From Mnemiopsis leidyi (Eukaryota > Ctenophora > Tentaculata > Lobata > Bolinopsidae), in assembly GCA_000226015.1 (NCBI GenBank), contig JH153493.1, positions 5,658 through 69,657 of the forward strand: a stretch of 64,000 nucleotides of DNA. The letters run 5' to 3'. This document shows positions 25,499 through 38,700 of the stretch, in pieces. The notes under the pieces are model-generated. The model searched no databases and had not been told where the DNA came from. It saw only the letters and a program-made list of their open reading frames with translations. The first letter of the stretch is position 1; every line of letters begins with the position of its first letter. A program made the translations under genes and the position numbers.

Positions 25499-27939
25499 TG
25501 CTGCTCCAGTTCTCGTTCTGCGACACACTCCAGTCGGTAAACCAAGTGTTGTGCTTGTAATCTCGGTAATTAAAACCACCATTGTCAGCCAGTTTCTGCC
25601 GCACAGTCCGTTGGAGCACTTCACGGCATTATGCTTGTTTGTTCTCATTAGTCAGCAGCAGTAGTGCAGTAGTGGTGCAGTTCGAGCATCTGACATGGGC
25701 CTGCAGTATACTTTAGACTGTGTTATCATTGGCTGGATACAGTCACGTGTTGAGATACGTGTTTTGTGATTGGACGATTTGGCCCCTCGTTAACAATCTT
25801 CGATTGTAGAATAGACTAGGTTGATGCACAGTGATCCTTTTTGTCACTATTGTTTACATTGATGTTGAAAAAACACGTGACCACTACACAAGTTCTTATT
25901 GGTCCAGGACTCCAGGCTTTATCTTACTTTGTGTAGGCTGGTCTTGTTTATGTCGAAACTGTACGGAATATGAGCGTAAGATACGTCATCCTGCCATGTA
26001 AATCTCCACTGAGCTCAACCGTGACTTGGCTGTACTTGATGAAAGTTTTACGACGAAGCTTCACGTTTAGTTCTCTCCATTCTAACTATAAACTTTGAGT
26101 ATGAGTGTATTTATTGCACAGTGCAATTTTAGAGTCGGCTTTGTAAATTCACGGAAGAATTTTAACGGCATCCCAGTCTCATGGATCTTTAATTTGACAC
26201 TCACACGTTTTTCAGCTTGACAGATTTTCCAGTTCGAATTGCACTGTAATCAGAATCCATTTGGAATCTGCGTTTTTGTCATTCTTTAGTATCATATAGG
26301 CTTCGACATTTTGCGATTTGACTCGGTTAATTTATCGTTGACATCCATTGTTGATATGAAAAGCCGTAAGGAAATTGTTGTCATTAACAACAGTGTTACG
26401 CTATTTTTTACTTTTACCCTCTGAGTACGAAATAAGCTGACCTACTTCAAGAGTTCTAATTCTCGTGGTCGATTCTTAAATCTTCTCGCCTTAAATCTTC
26501 AACTTCAAGTCATATTCTAGATTTAATTAACGAGGTTGAAAATTATTCGTCAATTTCAAACGTTAAACTTAAAGGCTAGAAATTAGCCTAAATAGAAGCC
26601 TTGATTCCATTTTCCTGTTTTCAGGGTGTCGTCATCGAGTAACTATGTGTAACAATAAGTATCTCGTCAACTGAGCCTCAGATTATTGATGATCTCAGAC
26701 TTTCATGACATATTTAAATTGGTTATCGTACGTTTATCAGACTATCTTGTATGTCGAGCTATGATTACTTTTTCTTATCTACGTATGTTTAAACATCCGA
26801 TAAGGAAATGTTTCGCACACCTTTCAGATCCAGTTGTTATCCTTTCTTTGTACATTTAGTTTTATCAAAGTACTTGCAGATTGTGTACGAGTCTCCGGGT
26901 TCAGTAAATTTGTCGCATATTTTGTATTTTGCGCATCCTGCACAGTGCACATGATTTATGGCTTTCCGCACGAATCCCAATTTTCCGACCAGACTTGTTC
27001 GTACACACTTGTTCAACTTCCAGTTGTTCGTACACACTTGTTCGTACACACTTGTTCAACTTCCAGTTGCCTAATTTGCCCGCATTTATTTTATCTTTTT
27101 AGGATTTCTTACAATGCTTGTCTACTTGTAAACCTTAATCATTCAGAATCATACGTTACAATGGCATTTGGATGTTTTCCATGAAACATTAATGTTTACT
27201 TTCATCACATCACTATTTTTCGAGAGGTTTTTTAAGATGTACCCAAACGATTAACTTAGGCCTCCTCCATTTCTTAAGCTAATTATTTAAGTAAAATACC
27301 TCCATTTAACGCCGCATTCAAAACCGATTTCGTTCTTTTCTCGTCTTGTCACCAGTCCTACTGACATTTCTGTAAAGAATGCCAAACATATTTTTGCATG
27401 GAATCTTGTAACCCTGTAAATTTGCGTGTTTTCAGCGACAACGTACTTTTTCTGCTTCAAACAAGCTCGTTTTCCATCCTCTTTTTTAGGGCTGCATGTT
27501 TTACACCCTCTACCACTTTGCCAACCAATTAGTTTGTTTTCATGGCTTCACCTTTTCCACTTGTGGCCGTGTACTTTGGCAGAGTCACGACTTGTCGTGT
27601 TGGACTGTTTAGCGCAACATTTCATCAACTCCAGCTGGCTACTTGGCTAGAGCTGGTACTTAGCTTTGTATTCAGATAGGTCGGTATCCTCTTCAGCTTT
27701 TAGGCTGTATTTCTTTAGTTTACCTCCTCGTTTGAATGAGATCTGAAAATCTGTTCAGAACTTTCTAATGTAATGCTTCCCTAACTCGAGTCGTTTCTTT
27801 TTTTAGCGACACATATTTGATGTTTGTCATGTCATTTTAACGTTCCTAGTGATTCGCATTTAAGTCATTTCTGACGGGGATATTGTGTAACAAGCCTCAC
27901 TCACAGGATGACTGACTTATCAAAGTAGAATACCATAAC
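25499..27939. other. Intron sequence with small repeats
   Basis: No supported exon. A short direct repeat based on GTTCGTACACACTTGTTCAA occurs at about 26998-27066 (two to three copies). A frame at 26834-27184 is open but has no features of a protein. Confidence 0.4.
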
Positions 27940-29029
27940 ATGGGTCACGTGTATAAAGCTGACAACATTCACTGTACCACCGTACACAGTTGCACCATGT
28001 ACTGTTGTCATGACAACCCAACGCGCCCTGAACAACCGCATTTTGCCCGGTTCGACAATCAGAGGCGGTCGTTGCGGTCGTATTTCTGTTTTAGTAGCGC
28101 CGCAACACCCCCAGCTATACGCAAGAGATTGAACAGTGTGACGGTGGTGGAGAAGAGTGTCAAGACGCGAGGTGAGAACTGTGTGAAAGAGGAGAAACCG
28201 GCACCTGATGTCACGGAAGTGATGCCGGTTTTAAAGCACGATGTACCTGTCCCAATTATAGATCCTCAACTAGCGACAGAACCACAAACAGTTTCGGAAT
28301 TATTGTGTGACCTTAAGAAAGTGCCTCAACCGGTTTCGGTGTCTAAACTAGAGTCAGATCCGCAGCGGGTTTTAATGACTGAACTAGAGACAGATTCGCA
28401 GCCGGTTTTAGATCTGTTGCGTGACCTAGAGATAATTCCCCAATCTGTTTTAGTATCTAAAATAGCAACAGAGCCACAACCGGCAAAACCGGTTGCGGTG
28501 ACTGAACTAGTTACAGAACCACAACCGGGTTTGGTGACTGAACTAGCGTCAGAGCCACAACCGGTTTCGGTGACTAAACTAGCGACAGAGCCTCAACCGG
28601 TTTCGGTGACTGAACTAGCGACAGAGCCTCAACTAGTTTCGGTAACTGAACTAGCGACAGAGCCACAACCAGTTTCGGTGACTAAACTAGCGACAGAGCC
28701 ACAACCGGTTTCGGTGACTGAACTAGCGACAGAACCACAACCGGTTGCACTACCAGAGCTACCAACAGTGCCACAACCGTTTTCGGTTCCGAAGCTAGCG
28801 ACAGTCAATCAACTGCTTTCTGTCTCTGAACTATCGGAAGCACTCCGATCGGTTTCCCTGTCCGAACTAGCAACTCTCCTACAACCGGTATCCGCACCTG
28901 AACTAGCCCCTGTTTCGAAACCGGTTTCCGAACTATCGACTGTAACAAAGCCCGTGTCAGTTAACCTCCCAGTGCCTGTGATAAATGTATCTGTACCTGT
29001 TGTGAGCGTGCCTTCTACCCCAGTGCGAG
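27940..29029 (+). CDS. SRCIN1-like gene, alternative first exon with 12-residue repeats
   Basis: Opens at ATG 27940 (in-frame stop shortly upstream) and runs to donor GTGCGAG|GTGAGA in phase 1, the phase needed by core exon 29569. It encodes about 363 residues. A Cys/His-containing start (MYCCHDNPTRPEQPHFARF) is followed by an extended tandem array of a 12-residue unit, VSVTELATEPQP, seven near-perfect copies (about 28490-28750) with degenerate ones on both sides. The repeat is Pro/Glu/Val-rich and likely an extended linker. If the donor is not used, the frame stops at 29058. Splicing to the core would give a protein lacking the coiled-coil exon. Confidence 0.6.
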
Positions 29030-29568
29030 GTGAGACGAGCGGAATTTTGTCGGTGTGATCATTCACACTTTCACTTTTTGCGTGATTGAAAGTTTGGTGA
29101 TTCACACTCTCGATGTTTGCGTGATTATGTCGATTTAAGAGCGGGTTTTGTCTGAAATACCATAGCACTTTGTTCATCGTGTGTTTATTTCGAACACAGT
29201 TTCATTTCTTAACATTGTTGACTTTCTAAAACAACGAAGAAATGTTCAGCACGACGAATCTTAGTGTTGATAAAAGACATGAATCCTAGCATGCACAGCG
29301 TTTTTGTCTCGCACGTTCACTTACCAAAATCCTTATGCGAATTCTTGTCAAAACTCCAAAACTCAAACTTTAGTACTGGGAGAATAAACCTCTTCTTTGT
29401 TGCCCGTTGGGGATATGACCCTGGAATAAAATTCTTGCTTGTTTAAAACAGTAAGGGTCTCTACTTTTATGGTAACTAGATCCATTAACACCCCCTAGAC
29501 CTCTCTTAACCTCACTTCACCCCCTTGTAACCTCAATTCACACCTCCCTAACCTCACTTTCTCCTCAG

Positions 29569-32500
29569 AGCACATATTTGTGGAGTATGGAAAAGAGATA
29601 AAGCGAGTGGTGACGCCCCCGCTGCCTATACCGCTAGAAAAACTGTTAGACAAGATAATATCGACGTTTGGCGATACACTTACAGCTGATATGGTCCCGC
29701 TAAAAGCTCTTTACATACAGGACGCTCAGACTAAAATATTTTACCAGTTGGATGATCAGAACGATGTTGTTAAAGGTAAATCACATTTTCTGACTTTCCA
29801 ACCTAACTAGCAACATCTTAAGACACTCTTAACTTTCGAGGGACGATTTCTAGATTAACCAATCGAGATTGAAATTGTATTAAAAGATGAACACTTTTGA
29901 GTCCAACCATAATATAAGTTATTAATCACTAAGTCTAAACCATTAATTAAGATGACACCTCTAAACCATCCAGGATCCCACCTAAAGCTGCACGAAGATC
30001 TGGTGATAAAGAACATTGACCGTGGTAGTTCTCAGTCCCTGGAAGACCTCAACAACTCCTCCAACTCCTCCCTCTCCTCCGGAGGTGGATATGTCATCCC
30101 GCCCACCGCCAACCCTGTTTCTCTGCCCACCAAACCTACCAAGCGTCCTGGAAAGTACGTATTTGTGTGTTGGACGTGTTTTTCTTGCTTCCTTCAAACC
30201 GCTTTTTCATCTAATTAGTTAACTTGTGTGACTGTGTACAAGGAAGCAGGAGTGTATATTTTGTGTGATAGAACGGTGAGGTTCAGAGTTTCATCAATAA
30301 CTAACTGTTTTAGGAGGCGCCATGATTGTAACAGAAGAAAGTAAGCCCGCCCGATTGTGATGTGCGATGTTTAACTATAACTTACAATATTCTTAAGATA
30401 TCTTGTTGGGTTTACGAACTTGCAGCACTTTATTCAAACTGTAGATGTCGCTGTTTGTAGGGAGGCTGTACACGATCTGTGTGTCGCTTCTTTAAAAACA
30501 GCGATACCTACTGTTCTAACTTCTGTGCAGTTCTTAAAGCATTTGTTGCAGACACCGACGGACGAGTAAATCTATTGCTAGTGGTGTAAGAAACAGACAG
30601 ACTGACAAACAGACAAAATCCCTGCCTGCCGAGTAAATCTTTTGCTGCGTCTTCCACTCTTCGATTATTCTCAAAGATAGTCAAGTTAATCTATTTTCGT
30701 CTCGATCGTATTCTAACACTTTGTTTTCTAATCAGGTCCAGACTTAGTCTGGTTGAAGAACGTTTGTCATTGATTACACATGAGATTCACACCATCCACA
30801 AAAGCGATACCTGCTCCGAAGTTTCCAGTCAAACAGGTAACTTTTTTTCCTATTCTTCATAATTTTCTAGCTGACCTGGAATTCACATTACGTAAAAAAC
30901 TTCTGTATTTCAGCAGAACCAGGTTTTTGTTCTTCACCTTATTACAGTGGTTTAATTTCATTGATGATGCAAACTACCCAAGGAACTACGTTAAATATTT
31001 CAGATTTGCCCGTTGTTATGGCTGATCCAAAGAACTCACTGTCGCACCTCCACACAATCATCAGAACCCTCTATCAGAACCTTAAAGACACCAAATCCGA
31101 ACTGATGCTCTTGAAGCGTCGTGAGTTAGAATCCAGAGCAGAAATGGATGCCATGGTGAGAACGACTGCGGAGGAAATAACGAGACACATTGAGGCAGCC
31201 ATGCCCAAGGGAATCAGGGGAGAGCGAATAGAGGCTGATAAGGTTGAGGCAGATTACAGACAGATCTCTGAGGAAACTTACGCGAATATTAAGTAAGTTT
31301 TTGGAGTCTCAGTCATCTACATAAGTCCAACATTTGTGAATGTCGTGCACTGCAGAAGAAACCCTAAAATCGTAAAACAGTCTTCTCCAGGTCTCCAAAT
31401 GAATCTAGGGATCGTTTTAAGTATTTTCATTTCCAGGGATTTAGAACGAACAGTGGAAGTGTTAAAGTCAGATGTCGTTAAGAGAAAAGTTAGGCTAGAT
31501 CCTGTGCAACTAGAATCGATGGAGAAGGAACTGCAATCATACACGGAAAAAGTTTCTCATATGAACTGTAAGTAGCAAGGTCTTTGACATTTTCTTTGTC
31601 TCAGAAATTGAATTTACGACTGTGTAACCTGTTGCAATTTCTCAAATCAAAATTTGCCGTGACAGCGAATCATATAGGTTATACGATATTTTCCAAAACT
31701 TGCTTATAACAAATCCTATACACAGCTACATTCGATACCCTGAAAGAGTCGCTGAAGAAGGTGATGAAAGAAGAGCTGGAGATAATCGTTAACGAGGAGC
31801 AGTTCCTGGAGGACGAGGAGCCCATGTTGGAGGACGCCACCGTCAAGTGTGAGGAGCTGGAACGGGTCGTGGAAACTCTCAAAAAGTAATCAAATTTGAG
31901 GAAACGTAGTTTCACTTTCATTGATAGGCTCTTGCTTATATTGTGTTTGAGTAGGGAATCTGCTGTTGGACAAACAATATACAGAAAGTTTTCCTACTTT
32001 ATAATCCCCTCACGAGATCGACTCACGAAGTACCTATTTGTTCAGGGTAGCGACGATGCAGCGAGAGAAGGGTTCCAACCCCCTGTCCATATACACGGCC
32101 AGTGAGTATGACATAATGGAGGAAAGGCATGGTGTAATGCAAGCTATTGCTGCCTTGGTTCCCAACCATGACGAGCGTATACAGAGTATACAGGTGTGCC
32201 CAGTAGATTTTCTTTGTTATTATCTACTAGAGTTTGACCCTTTTAGAAGCTACTTTTGTATGGAGTTTTGTTTTAAATTTAACAATAATTGCATGACTTT
32301 TCTGGTTGTTTCTGTCTAATCTTTTAAATATAAATCATGCATTCTCACCGCTTTCAATAGGTAAGAATTTTAAGGCATTAATATTACATTTGACTATTTG
32401 GTATGGTTATTTCAGGAGACAGAAGAAATTCGCGCTGTACAGAAGAAGTTTCAAAAGTCGCAAAGCGATTTTGTAACGGAGGAAATTCAATTCAAGTCTC

Positions 32501-33165
32501 AAAATCTCCGAAAAACGAACGCTTTTGAGGAGTTAGAGAAAAAACGGGCCGATGCCCTGAAGGCTATGTACACTGCTCAACCCCCGCCACACCGATTTGG
32601 CAGGAAAACTTCTCAACCACAGTTCTCTACAGCTCCTGAACGTAAAGTGAGCATCAGCAAGTGTAAGAGCATGTCTAGTATCGGCAACAACGAGGAGGAC
32701 TCCCGGCACTTCAAGTACAGTGTCACCGACTCTGACGGAGACGCATCTCCTCCTCCCAGCGCTAATCAGTTGTCCTCACAAAGTGCCGTTAACATCAAGC
32801 GTTCCCAGTCCTTTAACAAGGACAAAGACAAGAATTCGTCTGAGGACGAGAAAACCAAGAAAAAGACAGTGTTTGGGTTTTTCAGTAAGAAATCAAAATC
32901 GAATTCGAAACACGACGACTCGAAACACAAGGATAACAACCACTCTACTGATAATCACGTCGGTTCCAATGGCGATGTTTTTGTTGTTGATACGGCGAAC
33001 ATTAAGGATCCCTCCAATCCTCCTAGTCCAGCTGTTATACCGAGATCTTACACAGAAGGATCCAGAAAAAATCTCCCAAAATCAAGATCAAAAACCGATC
33101 GGACACTTTCGGTTAATTTTGACGAAAAATTGTCACGTCACAAAAAAGGAAAAACTCGTTCTTAA
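29569..33165 (+). CDS. SRCIN1: SRCIN1/SKT-family scaffold protein, conserved core (exons to stop)
   Basis: Exons read by phase: 29569-29775, 29974-30154, (30314-30340), 30736-30836, 31004-31292, 31437-31567, 31726-31885, 32046-32193, 32416-33165; all junctions keep frame. The first exons give HIFVEYGKEIKRV...FYQLDDQNDVVKGSHLKL, matching the domain of human SRCIN1 (p140Cap) and KIAA1217 that reads FLQFGEETRRV...VFYELEDVRDIQD. Next come RLSLVEERLSLITHEIHTI, then a long coiled-coil part (LSHLHTIIRTLYQNLKDTKS; KDLERTVEVLKSDVVKRKV; KEELEIIVNEEQFLEDEEP) that lines up block for block with SRCIN1. The last exon is basic and serine-rich (KKSKSNSKHDDSK) and ends KKGKTRS. In mammals these are cytoskeletal/Src-signalling scaffolds; function here is inferred. 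The 3' UTR follows, with no clear AATAAA. Confidence 0.85.
30314..30340 (+). CDS. 27-nt candidate microexon
   Basis: Between exons 29974-30154 and 30736-30836, acceptor AACTGTTTTAG and donor GTAAGCC enclose 27 nt. The flanking exons join in phase 2, and this segment preserves that phase, inserting nine mainly basic residues (RRHDCNRRK) after the proline-rich linker. Inclusion or skipping would leave the frame intact. Confidence 0.5.
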
Positions 33166-33635
33166 CGGATGTCTATAGATATTGCTATATTGTATTGTTC
33201 GGACGTCGTGAAGTAAATGACTGTTTTTAAATTTTTGAAGTGAATTATGAATTTTCCATAATCAGTATCACTTGCTAAAAATCTAATTATACGTGAATGA
33301 AGATCACTAAATTTGGTGCTCGTGTTTTTGTTATAATCATTGTATGACTATCATGATCAGTGATCATTGATCACCGCTCAGTCCAAGTTTAACACTTAAA
33401 GTTAAACTTTAAGTCAAAGTCAAACTTCAAGTTCAACGATTAAATTTTAAGTTACATTTTGTTAGTCTGAGCAATGATTTCAAACCTTGACACTCGTTTC
33501 CGTTTAAAGTATTTATGATTTTTAAGTTTTATACGTCGAGCCTTGAGGATATGTTGATTTGATTTTTAAAACAATACCATTTCTTTCTAAGAACAGCTGC
33601 GTTTTTATGAAGACCTAATTTAGAACAATCACCCC
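33166..33635. other. 3' UTR / intergenic
   Basis: AT-rich DNA after the SRCIN1-like stop. AAGTTAAACTTTAAGT-type inverted and direct repeats lie near 33385-33450. No gene seen. Confidence 0.5.
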
Positions 33636-34490
33636 CCACGTTCTAACGAAACGTTAGAGAGCGAGGAGAGCAGAAAACTGCGAGCCGCGCGCGCGGGTCG
33701 GGTAACACTAACACCTCGACAATGCGTGAGACCTTGTAGGTTGTATAACCTACTGTCGCGGCCATCACGCGCTCNNNNNNNNNNNNNNNNNNNNNNNNNN
33801 NNNNNNNNNNNNNNNNNNNNNNNNNNNNNNNNNNNNNNNNNNNNNNNNNNNNNNNNNNNNNNNNNNNNNNNNNNNNNNNNNNNNNNNNNNNNNNNNNNNN
33901 NNNNNNNNNNNNNNNNNNNNNNNNNNNNNNNNNNNNNNNNNNNNNNNNNNNNNNNNNNNNNNNNNNNNNNNNNNNNNNNNNNNNNNNNNNNNNNNNNNNN
34001 NNNNNNNNNNNNNNNNNNNNNNNNNNNNNNNNNNNNNNNNNNNNNNNNNNNNNNNNNNNNNNNNNNNNNNNNNNNNNNNNNNNNNNNNNNNNNNNNNNNN
34101 NNNNNNNNNNNNNNNNNNNNNNNNNNNNNNNNNNNNNNNNNNNNNNNNNNNNNNNNNNNNNNNNNNNNNNNNNNNNNNNNNNNNNNNNNNNNNNNNNNNN
34201 NNNNNNNNNNNNNNNNNNNNNNNNNNNNNNNNNNNNNNNNNNNNNNNNNNNNNNNNNNNNNNNNNNNNNNNNNNNNNNNNNNNNNNNNNNNNNNNNNNNN
34301 NNNNNNNNNNNNNNNNNNNNNNNNNNNNNNNNNNNNNNNNNNNNNNNNNNNNNNNNNNNNNNNNNNNNNNNNNNNNNNNNNNNNNNNNNNNNNNNNNNNN
34401 NNNNNNNNNNNNNNNNNNNNNNNNNNNNNNNNNNNNNNNNNNCATTTGTCGCGGTAGATACCCGAACGTTAGACGGATATAATCTCGTCA
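33636..34490. mobile_element. Fold-back DNA element, interior lost in gap
   Basis: The left part (33643-33774) contains ACTGCGAGCCGCGCGCG and GTCGGGTAACAC, and the right end reads GAACGTTAGACGGATATAAT then CTCGTCAATG. Both match the inverted arms of the element at 62608-63231. 668 Ns (33775-34442) replace the middle. The family is non-coding as far as visible. Confidence 0.75.
33775..34442. other. Assembly gap
   Basis: Run of 668 Ns inside the fold-back repeat; open frames crossing it have no meaning. Confidence 1.
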
Positions 34491-35762
34491 ATGTGCCATA
34501 AGATTACTATTACTATTAGGTGGAATTTTTCCATATAATGGCAGTGGTACACAGACGTCAGACAGATTGAACAAAATTTTAAGGACTTTTTCTTGGACGT
34601 GGACTTGAGTTCCTATCCATCTCCAAAACTACCTCTAAAGTTGCTTCCGACTGTCGAACTTGACGAATGACGTAATCATTATGAAGGAGTCTCAAGAACA
34701 CACACAAAGCTTGGCTGATTCCATTTAGGTGCTAGGGCACACAAAAATTTAAGGACTTTTTTTGGCCTTCTTATGTCTTAGCCATCTCAAAAACGGTAAT
34801 CGTCGTCTTGCCTCAGAACATCGGGCCAAAGATTAAGAACGTTGTGCGATGTGCCCCAGTAACGTCTTGCCCAACAACCTGAGCTGGTGCCCCATGCCCC
34901 CATGTAACCTTGGGCCCCGCTGACCCAAGACACTATGCCCCAGGAATAACTCCAAGTGTAAGTGACGTCGTGCCCTATAGAATTGAGGCAGGTCATGCAG
35001 GTAGCCCTTAACTTTTTGTTTTACGTATTAAAAAGGACTGAATTCACATTGCCTGGCAGGAGTAAGAGGCTATAAGTATGACTATGAGGAAGCCGAAGAA
35101 TCAAAGTAGCTGTTAACTGTTTAAGTCAAAATCGTATATTATCAATATCATTTAACCTCCAGACCTGATCACGTTTGATTTACAAGATATACATCATATT
35201 TACATCATGTTTATACCGGGGTAGAGTGCTTGGCCAACTTTTTTTCACAAAACCGAATTGGACTTACAGATATATCGTCCATTTTCCAAGCCTTGCGATA
35301 TGCGAAATGTTGTTTATTGTCAGGTAGTGGGCCCCTGTAGTAGAGAATATAACCATAGAAATACAGACACAGCTTAAAACACAACATTATTGATAAAATC
35401 AATAAAAATTAAACAATCTGTACCACAATATCAATACTATAAATTATAAGTTCGACCATAAAATTTAATAGATGTTTCGATTCTTCGAAAAAAAAACTTT
35501 ACAATTCACTGGAGTTAAATACCATCAGTCAGAACAAAAAAATTCAAATATGTTTACATCAGACATATAAGCGATTTGAGCTATTTGTTAACTATACATC
35601 ATATATATCGACCTCAAGGTTATCTTATATTTCTATTCTTCATTAAATTAGAATACATATTGTCAAAACTACGTCTACACATCGTCATGATTATGAATAT
35701 TGAACATATAACGTCACGGATTCCCTCTCATTAAGAAAATTAGTGAATTAATTAAATGTTTT
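34491..35762. other. No confident gene
   Basis: A possible terminal exon on the + strand lies at about 35060-35109 (acceptor TTGCCTGGCAG, reading VRGYKYDYEEAEESK then stop), but no upstream exon in phase was found. The rest is AT-rich 3' flank of the minus-strand RING gene. Confidence 0.3.
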
Positions 35763-38700
35763 TTAAGTAGAGCGATAGATTCGGAGAATGTCCGACACCT
35801 CAGCCCGACAAACTGGGCAGTGATGTCCGGCCACCTTCAGGGCTCGAGCACAACTGAAACAACAGCAGAGATGTCCACAGCGGTAGAGAACAGTGTCACA
35901 GGCATACTCTAGGCACACCACACATGTTCCTTCTTTAACTTGTTTTGTGGGCTTTGCTGGCTCGACTGAAATTGAAGAGGTATTTAGAATTAATGGTAGT
36001 AATGTCGATCTGGAAAACGAAAATCGCGTCATGGTGGGGTGGCCGAGTGGTCTAAGGCGCTACGTTCAGGTCGTAGTCTACTATGTAGGCGCGGGTTCGA
36101 ATCCCGCCTCCACCTTCTTTTCACACTTAAATTTTTGACAGACCTGTTGCTTTGAAAAGGAAAAAGCATTCATTTATACATAACATATTTTTGCTGACAT
36201 GGTGGGGTGGCCGAGTGGTCTAAGGCGCTACGTTCAGGTCGTAGTCTACTATGTAGGCGCGGGTTCGAATCCCGCCTCCACCTTCTTTTATTAAAAGATT
36301 TATCTTCCGATAACATGAAGTCCGTCTACACGGGAATTTATCAGGAGCAGCGATCAGTCATCACCCAATAGGTATTTGATGCAAGTTGTAAATAAAATTC
36401 CGGTTATTATTCTGTAACTTGATACAGCAGTAATTATGTACTGAATTGTATACCGCTGCATTCTACATCGTACATTTCTGGACTGTATTGTACAATTCAG
36501 TACATAATTACTGCACAGTTTTATCAAAAACCTGTGGAAGTCCTCATCATAGCGTTAACTTCTTGCCGAATAGCTCTTTGCATCTCCATCTGAGTATCGA
36601 CTAAAAGTTTCAGCATTCCCTTCATCTCCTTCATCTCAATGGACATTACGTGAATCTGCAAGAGATTTGAAATTCAATTAATATCATGTCTCGCATCAAG
36701 TCCTACTCTTAGCGATATAAAGGTGCACTGGCGAGGAAGCGTAGCTAAGGATGCTCAAACTCAAAGATATATGAAAAGTTCAATTTTATCCACAGCTCAC
36801 TTTTAGTTTGATGTAAGTAATGATAATTTTATCAGGCAATTTAGCAAACCTGTCTCTCGATCTCAGGGAGTCTCCTAGAAGATGAAGGAGCTTCAACAAG
36901 GGGCCTGACTTGAGGTGCTCCAGGCCAGGGCTGCTGGGCTGGCCCTGCTTGACCTGCGGGTTGTTGTGCGGGTTGGGCTGTGGGAAGTGGTCGAGGTCGG
37001 GGCTGTACTCCTGCTCTTACTAGTCTCCTCTGCGGGTGTGAGTCTGATTAGTTACATACAATAATTAGAAACATTTGTCATTTGAAATTTCTATTTTGGT
37101 ACGCACGATCATCAACGTACTATTCCCAAGTCCTAAGACACTAATAGTGAGTAGTGACACGCAAGCAGTGTTTTAGTTTGGCAGCCTCTAATAGCGTCAT
37201 TATTCAAGGCTACAACTCAAACAAGAAGCCGTAGCGGTCTTTTCAGCTGACCCATGTTTGTTACTTCTAACCGGTTTCTAAGCTAGTTTAGCAGTTTCGC
37301 GACAGGTTAAGCAGAGTTACAATTACGAAGCTTTAACGTTGCTAGCAGAGTAAGCGATTTCACAGCAAGTGAACAAATTATCTATCGCTTGTTTTCTATA
37401 CAGCAGGTAAACATACTATCTATCGCTCTATTCGCCACACGTTATGACGTGCACGGTCCATTAGTTTCATGTCTAATGTCTAAATACTTCATCCTTCGAT
37501 CTATGACTCGTCTCTCGTCGACGTCCTTTGAAGTTAAGAGCCGGGGTTATTGTTAAAAACATGAGGAAGTTATCGATTGATCATACAAGAACATGAATGA
37601 GTTCTGTGGCCGCATGAGATGCTGATGTATCACTGATTTGCAACTAAACATAAATTATAAATTCTGTTCAGTTTTACCTCTATATGAAGTTCGAGAACAT
37701 TTCTGAAGGTGCTGTGAAGGACATCTGAAACAAGACGCCGCTGGAACAGTTCCTCAACATCCGATATCGCATAGTCGAACTGTCCTGAAATAGTTGCTGT
37801 GTGTTTATTCTACCTCACATTTTGTAAATCTTTACAAACATGGTGTAACTTGAGGGATGCAGATTTGCCTACAACAAAACTCCAAAAGTTGCCTAGAAAA
37901 AGGCAGTAAGGCACCCCTAACTGCCCCTCCTTCTCCTCTAAGTTATAATCCAGGTCTGTTGAGGGTACCATGTAGTTGAGGACGACGCAACTCGAACATA
38001 GTCGTCATCAACATGGGAAACGTGCACTAAGAGAGAGCAAGGTAGCACGGTGTACTGTACATTTACAGTGTAGTGCGTCGTGTTTGTAACGTGTCAGTTT
38101 TAAGCTCCGTCAGTTTTCGTCAGTATTCGTCAGTTTGGTGCCCTCTACTAAAGTGCGACGGGATGAGGATACTTACATTGCTCTTGGCAATTTCCATGGT
38201 GGGACGTCCCTTCTTTTTTATTTCATTTTGATTTTGATAGTGATGTCTTGACATAATTGGGCAGAATTGACCAACTTTTGCATCTTTAAACTTATGATAG
38301 CATTTGTACAATGCACATTTTGTACAATGCACATTTTGTACAATGCACATTTGCTACTATTTTGCTTAGTGTATACATACTTACATAGTCATTAAACAAT
38401 ATTTTATTGTACATTGTACACTACTAGTACTACATTAACATAAATACAATCACACTCCAATCTTCAGGTATTGCCTGCTTGCGGAGGGCTGGACGGATCA
38501 AAAGACGCAACTAAGGTGGACCTAGACGAAGAACAGATAAACAGATACTTCAAAGAAGCAGACGAGGACAAAAACGGAAAACTGACGTACGAGGAGCTGC
38601 CCATGTGGGTACGGACGATGGTGCACGTGCACGTGCGGGAGAACGTTCCCACCGCTAAGCAGGAGTTCCGAGAAGTGGACACGAACAGGGACAAGATAGT

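Noticed and set aside
33643-34491. Long open frames across the N run
   Set aside because: They consist almost entirely of unknown bases inside a repeat element.
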